Under the pieces are notes generated by a model, which did no database searches, had not been told where the DNA came from, and saw only the letters and a list, made by a program, of their open reading frames with translations. A stretch of 49,035 nucleotides of DNA from Albifimbria verrucaria (Eukaryota; Ascomycota; Sordariomycetes; Hypocreales; Stachybotryaceae), in contig JAHREC010000010.1 of NCBI GenBank assembly GCA_020081605.1, positions 1-49,035 on the forward strand. Direction: 5' to 3'. A program made the position numbers and the translations under genes. This document shows, piece after piece, positions 11,828 to 23,956 of this stretch. Each line of letters begins with the position of its first letter. The first letter of the stretch is position 1.

Positions 11828-12734
11828 TCATTGGATCGGCCTCACTCGACTTAAAATCAGGAAATGGCGGAGGAAATAGAGCTTGCACAACTGCCCGGCC
11901 ACGGGGTGGGTCTCCAGTGCGAAGGGCTTGCGGTGCAATAATACTTGAATTTGGGCAACGGATTGCTCAAACGCTTTGCAGACCTTACTACCTGACAAGT
12001 TAGAGAGCACACAGCAACTTTGTCAGGGTCGAAGCTAACATGCCATCCAGGGTCATGACTTACCGAAGGTATTTCCATTTGTCCCCGCCCGATTAATGAA
12101 GCGTATGTCCGCCATGCGCTTTTTTGGAGGCAAATGTCGTAAATTTTCTCATATAATTCCCGGATGCGAGAATCTTCAAGGGTATTCTTGGTGAAGGCTA
12201 ACAGCTTCCAGCCGCTCCAAAGAAGATATTCTTCTAGATACGTTTTACCCACGGTCCTCAAACACGTGGCTGCACCAGGGTAAAGCAGCATCACAATGCA
12301 CAGCGAGCCATCTGCCTGGGAGGTGAATGAGTTTACCCTCAGAACCCGGGGTGGACTGACAATGCCATGGCGGTGCGAATGGTAGAACCAACATTGACAG
12401 AGCGCAGGTCGAACTCGGTGGTATCCAGATTTGAAGGCTGGCGAATGCGATCACGGATCGCTGATAGTAGTTGCTCGACTTGATGATCCGAGACCGCATT
12501 GGCCTTGGTCCTGAAATGAGCTGTGCCACCAGTTACCACGAAAGCCAAGATGTTCCGCATCCTACCGAGAACCAAGACACGACGCAAGGCAGTAGATCGG
12601 GTAGTTCCTGATGACCGAGTCGTGCTACGTAAGGTTGGAACTAGGCCAAGTAGGTTCAGGGCCGGGAGTTCTAGCCAGAAGTAGCTCGAGAGTTGCAAGT
12701 ATGGTCGCAATGAAGTGAGCCAATATGTCCACAA
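11828..12734 (-). CDS. Unknown protein gene, fragmented frames
   Basis: Three successive minus-strand frames look coding but do not join cleanly. The first (from 12734) includes DHQVEQLLSAIRDRIRQPSN and LRSVNVGSTIRTAMAL. The second (about 12330-12064) includes GSLCIVMLLYPGAATCL, then VGKTYLEEYLLWSGWKLLAF and ELYEKIYDICLQK. It ends at a good donor (GTAAGT at 12063), with an intron to about 11992 holding a ctctaac branch site. The third reads KVCKAFEQSVAQIQVLLHR, then FALETHPVAGQLCKLYF and the stop at 11828. The first junction needs an intron or indel near 12310-12360, and the last exon is one base out of phase with the second. I do not recognise the family. The start is unknown and may lie upstream of 12734. 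Confidence 0.45.
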
Positions 12735-15700
12735 GCCCAGAGAGACAAGAGCGAGAATGGAGGTGCAGTGGCCGACGAAGCGCAGCTCGGATGTTTGACG
12801 GAATTAGCTTGAGACGAGCGGGTCCGGTCTTGTCCTTGAGATCAGCAGGTTTGTCAATGGAGACGGAAGTGGAGGATTTGGCCTCTATGGCTTGACGAGC
12901 ATCATGGATCAGAGCATAAGATGCTTACCATGGATAGATCTGAACGTGTGGGCTGACCAGTATGTGTTTACGTACGCGTGTGTTTATGTTTGCGTGCGTG
13001 AATATGCGTGCGTGAATGTGTGTGCACGCGCGGGCGAAATGGAAATGGAAGAGGATAGAGCAGGAAATGAGGACTGAAACCAGAAGGTCTGATGCTTTAT
13101 GATGTAGGATAGTTCAAGCATAAAATATGGGAGAAGCCAAGTAGCAGAGTGAAGATAGGCCTCAAAGTTGACTTGTCCCTCGCAAAGGCTGTCACTACCT
13201 TGTGGTGGTGAGAGAAGAGACAACAGAGTCGTGAAGTGGAAAAACGACCATGCGGGTTCAGACAGACATGGGCGAGGACGATGGCAACGGGGAATTAAAG
13301 GAACACTCTGACCGGATGGCAAGAGCGTTCAGACAGGGATCCTAACCCTTGTCTCTTGCCCACGCTCCCGATACCATTGCCATCCCCAACGCACCAATGA
13401 CACAACCCAGACAGAACATGGGATATAGTGATTTGAGTCAATACTCGATAAACCCTGGCACCAATACTACGCATTACGGTAACCTTCAACAGCATCATCA
13501 CCGCCTTTTCCTCAAATGAAGATCAATTTCGCACAGGCCAGCTACGCTCAGACGCTGTTCAGCTCGTAGACCTCTCTGGTTTCGCCGTTATCTGTAGCCT
13601 AGCGTAGCGTAGGCGGCTCTGGTCACGCTCTGTCGTTGTCGAACGGGCCATGCCGTCTTCGTCGCGTAGGCTCCCGACACTCTCTTTACTTTTTGTTTCA
13701 TTTTCTTATCATTTTCTTCTCTTTTCATTTCTTTTGTCCCCTCCCCGTCCCTCTCCCTTCCCCACCCCGGTTTAAGGCGCGGTTGCCTTACTTGAGCCTC
13801 ATCGAGGTGTCCGCGAACCACATGCCGCATCCAACCAGCAATCTTAGCTGTTGTTAATATAGGAGTGGAGGATTTTAGGCCGAATCTACTCCGCATGCCG
13901 AGCGGCAAACGAGTGCCAAGCACATACCGCTCATGCTCCTATTGATGTTGGGCTTCCTCTTGTGGTCGTTGCGGCCGTCGCTTCATGACAAATTCTTGGT
14001 CAAGCCCTTGCACAACATGGGATTCCCCTGTTCCCTCTACGCGCATCACTCTTTCCCCTGCTTGATTCGGCATTGACGTTTGGCGCGTATGGTATGGGCT
14101 GGGGATGGTTGTAGTAGTCATATCTGCCCGCATTGTTGTGACCACACCCCATCCATGCATCAGTGCAATGCAAGTCTCGAACGTACGATGCATGCTTGGC
14201 TGATTCGGTGCATGACTTTCTTGCCACACAAACATGAGGCTTGCGACTGAGGTCTGCCTCGAGAGGCCTGTGTCGTGAGATCCTGGTTCAGTTCCCCAAG
14301 TTCGTCACTTCGTGGAGTGGCATGGTGAAAACCAGTCACAATATGATTATAGCGACCAGCTATTCCTTGCCCAGCGTTGCCTGGTGGCTCGTCCTTTCAA
14401 TCGGCAATCTTTCTCATCTTCGTCAACGCCAAGGTTGGAGGGAATCAAAGCAAAGACTTCAAACAAAGCCCCTGCTTTTCATGGATCATGAGATGAAATG
14501 CCTGAGATTGATTCTTGGAGGTCCATGAGCCGGCTGACGTGGTGGCGAGATTGCGAGTCATCCGAATTTTCCTCTTTGAGGGAAAAAGAAAGTATCAGTC
14601 CTCTAAAGTGAGTCACTACCACTTCAATCAATACATCACAAGATGGCTCACTTGTTTCATTGGAGGCTCGTGTCAATAATGCGGTTGGCTTATTTCTGCC
14701 TGCCGTGAAGTTCATTTCCTAGCAGGGCAAGCCACTGTGTGTTAGCTTATTCGCAATCCAGCTTCTCCCTCCATGGCTGCTCAGCTACGCTGTGAGCGAC
14801 GTTGTCAGCGAGCAACGACAAAGATGCCTATCTCCTTGGCCACGGCTCAATGGGTGTACGTAAAAAAGTAGAGGAACAGAGTAGAGGCTTTGTACACTTG
14901 CCTGGTCATGAGCTTGCTGAATCAATCTGTGGTCACTACGGTGGAGAACGGGTGAAGGACAGGGTAAATCGGCGGGGCTGCCAGATGCTTCACCACCTTT
15001 GAGGCTCTGCTGCAGATCAATCACTAGTCGAAGCGATTTACAGAGTCCATAAGCCAGGGGCGACGGGGCAGACGGAACGGTTACCGCATGGCGTAACATC
15101 AGTGCGGATGTAGTGTTCACCGTAAAACAAATTCAGCTTTTGCTTTTTATGGGGAGGCTAGAACTACGGCGCTGTCCCATGTCAATGCCAATGGATCTAT
15201 CTGTGAAGCTAATCCAGCTATCCACGCAGCCGCTACGCTATTGTTGGCTGAATGTCAACTTGGCCAACGCATGCTCATGCTGCATCACATCTTCTGCATT
15301 GCGGTTGAGGCAGATTCTCTTTGTACAATGTATCATTTAAAAGCCGGTATCCTCATCAGCCTGAGATATATCGTCCGAATCTCCACGTGCAGGTGGGAAA
15401 AATGTCTTCGACAGCAAGATGGGCTCTCCGTTAGCGGCGAAGAAATTGACAGCTTCTTCAGTCCGATATTATCCACGGTATGTTTGAACGCAGGTCTAAA
15501 TGCTGTCACTACGAAGACCTTCGTAGTCGCAACTGCGTTTGGGTCCACTTTCAGCCTCCGGCCTCCGACCTCCGGTTTCCGGCTTGCAGTGACTCTATCT
15601 TATCTAGCATGAAGCCCCACGCGGACATCCGGACTCGTCGCCGCGGATCCACAGCCGAACTTTCAAAAGCCACTCCTCATGCCGCCCGCGTACTATGGCC

Positions 15701-17432
15701 TCGCTACGACATGCGATAACTCTCCCCAAAGGTACTTACGCAAGCACGGCCGGCTCAATATGACGCCGGAGCTAGGATGATGGTGCCGGGAGAGGTTCCG
15801 CTTGTTTGTTTCTATACCTTCCACCTGAGTGTTAGCAGACTCGCCATGAAGTCAACGAGGACGGCTACACTATTAATACGCTGTGTAGAGTTACACTTTG
15901 CAGATGAAATGAAGGAGGTAAATGCACAGCAGAAATGAACCTGCCCTGCCAGGGTCTTGTAATAGAACTACAGAACAACGATAGGATTCGACGCAGGTGC
16001 TTTTAGGTCTTCTGCTGCTACCGGGCAAACTGCTCGCTCCCGCGCCACGCGTCGAGGTGGCAAGCTCGACAACTCTATGGCTGTTGAGTGATTACATCGC
16101 ACGATGAGCTAGTGCTAAGTACATATTGCTGCCACTTCCCTGTCCTTTTCGGACGCGTGGGACAAGATACAGAGTGAATTATGACCAACAACGGCCGGTC
16201 ATCATCATTGCGGCTTGACTAGTCATGTATCTCTTCTCTACTCGATGTCGCGGCTAACAGACAACTACGAGAAGCAACGTCTCGCCTCTTGTTTCTCATA
16301 TCGTTCATAACAGACGTCCGGCGCATCTTCAGCAATAGCGAGCGCATCAAGCGCACTGCAGAAAGATTCAAGCAGCAGAGTCAAAAACGACATCAGGATG
16401 GTCGGCGTGGATCAGTGCATCGATAAAGCTCTTACTATAAAGAATATTGAAATCTACTGGATGAACGCTGATGATTGCCAGGACCTGGAAGATCCAGTTG
16501 ACCTGAACAGAGTACGGGCTGCTCCCCACATTCACCATACCCCTCCATCTTGCCACAGCATATGCGAATGGCACCAACCACCGGGCACATACTAGTGGAA
16601 GAAAACAGACTTGGCCACGTTTTCATCCGGGCTGTCTTGTTTCACCGGAGCAGGCCTACGGTCAATACAGCTTTACTATTTCAACATGTTGCCCAAGGAC
16701 AGGCGTAATGGGATATTCACATGGTGGTATCAATTGGCGTGAATTGAATCTCCTTATCTGGAAACAAGAACGCAATAACGTAGCAGAGACAACTAACAAC
16801 AGCAGAAATGAAAAAGGAAAACAAAACTCCTCCTTGACCCGGCTTCAAGCATCCTGCAGTACTACACTATGTTTCCACATCCTTCAGATAACTGCATGCG
16901 AGAACGGAAAAGGCGGTAAGGAAAAAAAGAAAAAAAAGGTCTCCCAGGTCTACCATCCGGCGAACCAGATCCTCTTCCCCGCCTAAGGCAACTACATTCA
17001 GGCGCCCTATCCCCAGGCATAGAAGGTAACATGGTGCCGTCACTGCGGCGGGAGTGGCTTCCTAGTGTAGGCGGTGGGCAACATCTGATATCTGATAGGA
17101 GCGTGCTGGAGCGACAAGTGACCACTAGCTGCCATGATTCACGACCGTATCTTCGAGCTGTGGGCTAGTATTCTCAGTAACGGGCAATTTGTGACGGTCT
17201 AGATACTACCATTGCTTGGCTTGGTGGTCGGGTCTCATACTTTGCAAAGGGATCTTGGAATCAATCTCTTTGTCACTTTCCTGTATGTAGTAGCATGCAT
17301 TTGCTGCTGTTTCGAAACACCTAATGCTATGGTTTCTCATGCACTAGATATGCACGGTGGGGCATGATGACGTGCTACTATCTTCCGAATCAGTCATCAT
17401 TCACAACCCATATGCAAACTGCAGCCACATAT
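12735..17432. other. Long gene-poor stretch
   Basis: No gene recognised over 4.7 kb. A TG/CG-rich alternating stretch lies at about 12965-13035 and a pyrimidine-rich tract at 13680-13765. Small frames occur on both strands without recognisable motifs; the longest, on the plus strand at 15241-15612, has no clear coding character. A short ccggcctccgacctccgg repeat sits near 15557-15585. Confidence 0.4.
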
Positions 17433-17870
17433 TCATGCGATTATCCTCTCCCAGAGTTTCTCAGCCAACATCCAATCCCCGCTCGACACGATGGTAGGAG
17501 AAAATGAAGATAAGGAACCTACTGTTTCCTCCCCAGCATCTTTTATCTCATGACCATTGAAATCGCAGTCGTAGCGATCATCTCCGCCCGGAGCGAGAAA
17601 CTCTTCAAGCCCCACACCTACGACACCGGACGTCAATCTCGCTCTTGTGCACAGGCACGGGAGAGCCGCAAGGGCCATATTACCTTTGAAGTTAAGCGAT
17701 ATGGGGAACGCAAGGGAAATCGGAAACGAATTAACGGCACCCTCGGCTGCGGTCAAGGACACTCCAAAGAGACTATCCTTTACTCCTGGAAGCAGCACCG
17801 AACAAACCCCGACTTTCCAGAATAAAACTCTCACTAGTATAAATGCTGAGAGAATATGTGGCAAGTGCAT
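17433..17870 (-). CDS. Possible small secreted protein, unknown
   Basis: A single 145-residue minus-strand frame. It begins MHLPHILSAFILVRVLFW, a hydrophobic start that could be a signal peptide. Later parts read SLTAAEGAVNSFPISLAFPI, then CLCTRARLTSGVVGVGLEEF and DRYDCDFNGHEIKDAG, with an acidic to neutral C-terminus. The regular spacing of hydrophobic residues suggests a real beta-rich protein, but I recognise no family. No intron is needed. It could be a chance frame. Confidence 0.35.
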   Translation of the reverse strand: MHLPHILSAFILVRVLFWKVGVCSVLLPGVKDSLFGVSLTAAEGAVNSFPISLAFPISLNFKGNMALAALPCLCTRARLTSGVVGVGLEEFLAPGGDDRYDCDFNGHEIKDAGEETVGSLSSFSPTIVSSGDWMLAEKLWERIIA

Positions 17871-18424
17871 CTTAGACCTATCTCATTTCGAGTGAAATAT
17901 GCTCACATGTTTTTCTAAGACCTATGCCGACATCATTTATTCCAATGCATTATCAACGAGGGTTCAACCAGGTGCGAGATGTGCTTTGACTGCGACAGAG
18001 ATTGCAAATTTGCCCAGGAAGAAGACGCTAAATCGACGATGGGCGAAAAAACGATGATCGGTTCTCTCCCGATAAGTTCGGAAAGGCTGATATACCCTCA
18101 AGCAAAGACGACCAGTCTTTACAACCAACAGGTTAGATCATGTGCACGGTGCTTCACATAGTCAAAAGTCTAATTGGATGCACACAGAGCGGGTCGACGA
18201 CGAATCGCTGCGGGAGATTGAATCAACTACAGGCACTTCGTTACCTACTGGTAATAAGGCGTCACTAGGCTACAAGGCAGCTGTGAAGGCGGGCCGTAGG
18301 TGAACCCCAAATCAACGTCAGCCTAAGCCAGTCATACTTACCCCTTTCTAATACACGTGTTAGGGGCAATATTTGCCCTGGCATAGGATCCCGAACATCG
18401 AGAAAAGACCTAACCCTGAAACAG

Positions 18425-19748
18425 ATGGCGGTGGTCAAACATCGCCTGGCCATATGACAATGCCTGCGATGTCCTCAGCCAAAAGGCGTCGACCAGGAGG
18501 TTGGAACATGACCCAAGTGCTGATAGGGCCAGGGGACTAATTGTGTGCATAAAGGTGTACCAGTTGTACAGTCAAGGCTTCCAAATTCTAGCTTTGCATG
18601 TACACAACGCCCCAATGCCACCTATGCGACTTTCCTGCCGCCCAGCCGGCTTCCTACTACAGCTACAAGCACGGCCCATAATAAACCTAGACCGGATCAT
18701 GAAGTCAACCCGCTGACTCAACAAATACACTTATTCGAGGGCGTTAAAGACCACGAGTATCACGTGGTGGGACCCCATTCCGAAATCAGATGGGGCGGCC
18801 TCAACGGATTGATGCATAGGAACGATTCGTCCCAAACCTCGACAGGGAATATGACCGTACAGGCCTTGTCTCTCAAACCAACCATGGGCGTAAGTACCAA
18901 CTATTTGCAAACAACGGGGCAGACAACGGGCCAGGCAACGTGGCAGTATGTGGAACATAATAGTGTTCATGACTACAAACAACAGGTTAGAACCCAAACC
19001 ATATGCTGAGGAGTCAGAGGACTAATTAATAACGATTTCCTGTACAGGTAGGCACCCCTCCTGTGACTGGCTGGGTGTCAGGAATTGATGATGTGGGCCT
19101 GGACATTTCACTATGCCAACACTCCGACCGAAATGCTAACCAATCTCCTCCAACTCCTCCAACCGGCCCACAGGAATATACATCTCGTAATCAGGGATAT
19201 CCGTACCCTCAGCAACGACCACCAACCATAGACTTTGACGATGGCTTAGGACCCAAGTACGAATTACATACATATGGTTGTGGAACGAATCGAGCGCAGA
19301 AGGACGCCATAGCCGATTCGGAGCAGGACACGGGGATGATGAACACCACACCTCAAAATATCTCGGCGCCGGATTCGTATCGAATAGGCAGTATAGGGAA
19401 ACTTCTCAGCTCTATCCAATGAGTGGGTCCCAAGGCTTGTATTCTAATGTTGAATTCAGGCAAAAAGAGGCCTACATGGAGCCATGGATGAACCCTTCTG
19501 AAGCTGCAGGAACCCCAGTCTCCGCATCTACAAACAGTATACAACAAGACTTTTCTGTTGCTAAGCGAAGGAATTGGATTATGAAAGGAATTCATGTTCA
19601 TGCGGTAAATATATTTCAAGCCTAATCCAGCTTTAGTGAACCATGCTCACATCTCTTCCTAGAGGACTGCCAGAGGCGTGGGACCCAGTGTCAAGATGAC
19701 GACGGTGCAAGCCAGTATGACGCCTACAATCGTCGTAATGAGACATAA
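18425..19748 (+). CDS. Unknown Q/T/P-rich protein, at least four exons
   Basis: Four exons assemble: 18425-18516, 18572-18985, 19048-19604 and 19665-19748. The introns are 55-62 bases; two have a gactaatt-type branch site and the first has an unusual GTGCTG donor. The protein has a basic patch SSAKRRRPGGWNMTQ near the start. A low-complexity middle follows (TNYLQTTGQTTGQATWQYVE, NQSPPTPPTGPQEYTS, YPYPQQRPPTIDF). The end reads HADCQRRGTQCQDDDGAS then YDAYNRRNET. One base seems missing near 19381-19386, where SYRIG shifts to RQYRETSQLYPMSGS. The composition suits a nuclear or regulatory protein, but no domain is recognised. A coding-looking piece at 17979-18132 (MCFDCDRDCKFAQEED) may be an upstream exon of the same gene; I could not join it. 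Confidence 0.5.
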
Positions 19749-20686
19749 ATACGGTCAGCATGACTATACTCCGCGGAGCTGCATTACCATTCCGTCGGCA
19801 CATGATCGTGCATGGTCACATCACAATATGATTCGCAGATAATATGAGAACCGAAAAAGCAGAGAAGGAGATAAGGCCTGGTCCTCTGGCCGCACATTTT
19901 TAATTGACACAATATAACATCACACTCTTCACCGACGGAGTAGGTCTCTTTCCCAGGCTACTCCTCTTATCTGTGTTACGGCAGACACCGCCTGATGCGA
20001 TTCGTATATAACATGCCTGTTCCCCAGCTTGTCTTTCTCTCGTTATTTGGCAAAATAGAAACAATATATGTACGAAATAAGCAGGGAAGCATGTATATCT
20101 CACAGCTACTTAACAATTAACTATGTCAAAGAAGTATGGCAGAAGAGAAGTAGAAAAAATAAAGAACGAGAGGGTAAAAGAGATCCGCTGGCAATATCAA
20201 AGAGGTACCATTTCACTATGCTATTAACCCTCGCATAGACCAGAGGGCGAGATCAAAAACAGGAAACCAGCATCGGAGAAACGCCACGCAATGATGAGAT
20301 GCACCAGAAAAGAAAAAAAAGAGAGCAGGGCCAAGACTTTAAGATTAAAGTCAATCATGTTTGCGCTCTGAGGAGGTTAAGCGACATATATTTGAAAGAA
20401 CCAGAGCAGCAAAAGCAAGGTCATAGCTCCGTGAGCCACACGCCTTGGGAATTTGTCTTGGGGTTGTCATTTGCTTCAAATTCCGAGCCATGACTATAGG
20501 ACCTGGAAGCAAGATCCAGATGTCGATTGTGTACATAAGGAAGAGAACAGAAACGAACAGAAGGGTGAGAAGTCTACCGGGGTGAGCAGCTCTGGAAAGG
20601 AGAAATGTGGCGAGATAGCCGAGGATACGTGCTAACGGCTACTTTGCCAGAAGAAAGCTGTCTCGGGGTTGACAGCGAGTTTTAGA
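19749..20686. other. Intergenic stretch between two converging genes
   Basis: No gene is supported. The region is AT-richer than its neighbours and separates the plus-strand gene ending at 19748 from the minus-strand C2H2 gene ending at 20687. It should therefore hold the 3' ends of both. Confidence 0.4.
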
Positions 20687-21743
20687 TCATCTAAGCTGTC
20701 GGCGCACCGAGGGATGCGGGCTAATGCCATGCCGCAGGGCGTCCTGCAGTTCTGCGATTTGTGCCATCATGGCGAGCGAGTGCAGGGATTGCTGCTGCAT
20801 TTCTGCAAGCAGCTTCTCGTTCTCCTCGCGCACACGTTTAATCTCGTCGCGCAGCTCCGTAAGCTCGCCCGACGCCTGGACCGTGCTCGATCGGCGCTTG
20901 CGCTTCATGCCGGACCTCTCGCTCTCGTCGTCGTCGGGCGAGTCCATGTCGACGGGCGGGCTGATCGCATCGATGTTCGTGTGCACGCGGCGGAGATGCT
21001 CGTTGAGGTTGTCCTGGCGGGAGAAGCCCTTGCCGGTGTAGCGTTTGCAGTTGGGATGCGGGCAGTTGACTGTCTTCTTCGGGCCGCCGTGCTTCCCGTG
21101 CACCTCCCGCTCGTGTCGCAGCAAACCACCGGAATATGTGAAGCCTGGTAGGTTCTCGCAGCCATCCACAGGACAGCGGTAGGGTCTCTCGTGCTTGTCC
21201 ATGTGTTTGCTAGAAAAGGTCAGCGTTAGTTACTGTTTGTCCTAGAGAATCCAGGGTGTTTAACTTACTTCCACTCGCACTTGCGCGCAAACGTCCGAAT
21301 ATCCTCTTTGCAGTCTTCCAGCGGGCAGTGGAACCGTCCATCTGCCTGCTTGACTACATCGCGAGCCGGCTTCGAGATGTGGTTCGAGCGTGGCGACGGA
21401 GGAGAGCCGATACCGGGCGAGGGTTCCTTATGCTCATGCTCGGGCAACGGGCCGGACAGCTGGGGCGTTTGCAGCGGCACTGGGGTAGGGAAGGGAACTC
21501 GGCGGTGGAGAGATCGAGGCGGGTGGGATCCTGAACACCCACGGTATCTTCGGACAGCATGCGCACCTCATCCTCTATTACACGGTCGTCCGGGAGCAAA
21601 GCGGCCTCGGCAGTGTACTGGCTGAGCTGTTCGGCAGCATCGGTGTCGGAGAAGCGATGGTCGGCGGTGTGATCGTGCTCGTCGCCGATGGGAGGATATG
21701 CGCTCTCGTGTATAAAGTTGCGAGGCTCGTATGCGACACTCAT
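20687..21743 (-). CDS. C2H2 zinc-finger protein with C-terminal coiled coil, one frameshift
   Basis: Probable nuclear DNA-binding regulator. Exon 1 is 21743-21269 and exon 2 is 21209-20687, split by a 59-base intron inside the first zinc finger. Three fingers follow each other from about residue 137: CPLEDC...CEWNKHMDKH, CPVDGC...LLRHEREVH and CPHPNC...NLNEHLRRVH, all with C-x4-C and fifteen residues before the first histidine. An acidic-serine linker and the basic patch MKRKRRSS follow, then a leucine-zipper-like helix LRDEIKRVREENEKLLAEMQ. The N-terminal half is acidic and proline-rich. In exon 1 the frame changes near 21482-21490: upstream DLSTAEFPS, downstream TPVPLQTPQLSGPLPEHEHK. One G (plus strand) appears to be missing from the run at 21488-21490. 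Total about 330 residues. Target genes unknown. Confidence 0.8.
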
Positions 21744-22259
21744 CGTGAACTAGAACGGGGAGGGTTTTGGTAGGGGTGTTGATGAAGGAAGAGGGCACGT
21801 TGAGGGTCGTGAATGGCGATCAGAGGCGTCAATATTGTCAATCTGCGTCAGAAACGATAGAATGTTGTCTCTTAGGGCTGCCTAGAGAGGCAGATATATA
21901 GAACGACATGATATGTAAAGGCCCCACTTGAGGCTCGGAGGCAGAGGTTGAATAGCTTGATGATGTAACATGTAAGCGGAAGCGAGGCAGGTGAGGCATC
22001 CTGGTAACCGTGTTTGCCTTAAGGCGGTTGACACCGGCCATGCTGGTTTCGGTAAGGCTTCCGGCCGGTCGAAGACATTCGGCACCACTTTGGCCGCCGC
22101 ACGCTTGAACTACAACTGGGCCTTGGACCATGGCAACAGGCAGCAACTACACGACATCATAAACGCCATATTTCATTGAGCCAGCATGTTCAACGATTTA
22201 ACAGTGTGATGTTCCGAAAACTGTCCCTCAAATAAGCATTCAGACGTTCTTCCTTTGTC
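21744..22259. other. Upstream region of the C2H2 gene
   Basis: No gene is supported here. The start codon of the minus-strand C2H2 gene is at 21743, so its promoter should lie in this stretch. I could not identify a specific element. Confidence 0.35.
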
Positions 22260-22750
22260 GCAACCCCAGAACGCCCTAGAGGACTGCGATGGAGATGGAG
22301 AAATGGCCATCACCTGACGCCAGCCAGCTTCATTTTCTGTGACTCGTCAGGCTCTTGACGCAAGGCTCGTCCCCTACAATGTGTGGAGAAAATCCTCGTG
22401 CCTGACGTTGCCGCCCACAGGGCAAGGCGAGGCTGTGTGACCCTCCCTCTCTAGCCTGACTTGGCGCGGCTGTGTGCAGGCGGCAACCAACGACATCTTG
22501 TCAAATTGCCCCCAAATATCCGTCAGTTGTCTCTTCCTCATGCACCATAGACACCGCAGCCACCATCCTCGGTTCGCCTTAGACAACACTGCCTAGTATG
22601 ATTCGGTCTCAACATTTAGCATCGCGAGAAATCGGTCCTCATGCTGTATTTCGGTCGGCGCCCCAATTTTGCTTCCTCCCGACCATCCCCTCCATGTCCT
22701 GTTCCAACTTGTTGTTCTCGTTTTCTCCTCTCTCTTGTCTGCCCAGCGGC
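22260..22750 (+). repeat. Dispersed repeat R2, copy A
   Basis: Shares ordered blocks with 31785-32270 in the same orientation. Examples: atggagatggagaaa(t/c)ggcca, then cagcttc(a/g)tttt, gtgtgg(a/g)ga, tctagtctgac-like sequence, (t/a)tctgtcagttgt, cctcatgca, gttcgccctaaa-like sequence, taggatgattcgg(t/c)ctc and ttcctc. Several of these differences are transitions. No protein is evident. Confidence 0.65.
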
Positions 22751-23956
22751 CCCGGCCGTCACAGACAACCTTGTTTACCGACCGCACCTCTACCCCGTTG
22801 GCGTCACCTCCGAGGACCTGGTTCTACCTGGGATGGCCAAAACATATCTCGTGGATTCGAGCAGCGTTTCTAATAAAACTTCAATTCCCGGAGCCAGGGC
22901 TAGGTGCGTATCTAGTTAAATCGGGCCCTACAAAACCCTCTCTCTGGGAACCACTGAGAACCACCAAAGAGCGTGGTACTCAAGCTTAGCTTTGATAATG
23001 TCAACTGTACTGACATGCTCTTCCCACTCACCCGCGACCTTGCCGGCGTTATGGCAGACCAGCTTCACTCTTGGAGCTACCGAGGCGGTGCTCGTTCTAT
23101 CCGCCCCGGCCTGCTACGAGACCCAGACAATTTTCATCAGTGTATCAGACGGCGGCAACCTCCTTTCTGACTAAGGCCGGCGACAGCGGACTCAGTTGAT
23201 TGGCAACGAAATCGTCATCACTCGAGTCCACGTTATCCTCCGATGGGCCACCGCCAAGCTCAACACTTGATCACTTCGACTTGATCGTTCATCCTAGGGT
23301 GGCGGTAGCTCGACTAGGGTATTCAACGTCATCTCGACTGTCCGATCTTTGATGCCGCTTGCATGAGATTCCCTGTATTGCTTCGAGATCCCCAGGCCAC
23401 TTGCTGCATTGCTCTTGCCGGAAGAACAACCGTCAAGATGAAGAAGCAAATCTATAGTACTATCGTTCTCACGACCTCAAGGTGTATTAATGAGACTAAT
23501 AATTTTGGTATTATGAAAGAGCTTGTAGTATATTTTCACTGGACAATGCATATATATGGGTCATGGCCACCTTTTCACCTGTTGCCACTGACGCACCGTC
23601 CGTCATTACTCAATTTGACTTCTTTCCTAAAACTTCAGCACCATCCCGAAGCAAACTTACAAGATCCAGGAGACGTGGCTGCAGGTTCACATTGCAGGTT
23701 CACATTGCAGACATCATTGCAATGGACATTGTTTTGTTGTATGCAGTACAGCTTGATCCGAACAAGCTCCCAGCAACGCTATGTTCTTCGCTCTCGTTCG
23801 TTGGGGTCCGGTCTTTGATGTATCCCCGTCTTCGATCTCGTCGTGGCATGGTTAGTGTGTTGTGTGGACATATGAAGGTGGCAACACTCAGGAGGCCGAT
23901 GATGTGCCACGCCTACAAGCCGCAAGACCCAGTGCACAACGAACGAGCTGACGAAT
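22751..23956. other. Gene-poor stretch before the decayed gene
   Basis: No gene is supported. A 14-base direct duplication (caggttcacattg) sits at about 23683-23710. A plus-strand frame at 23563-24174 begins here and overlaps the decayed gene in another frame; it may be a chance frame. Confidence 0.35.

Noticed and set aside
12965..13035. CRISPR-like or satellite array
   Set aside because: It is only an irregular TG/CG-rich low-complexity stretch with no repeat-spacer structure.
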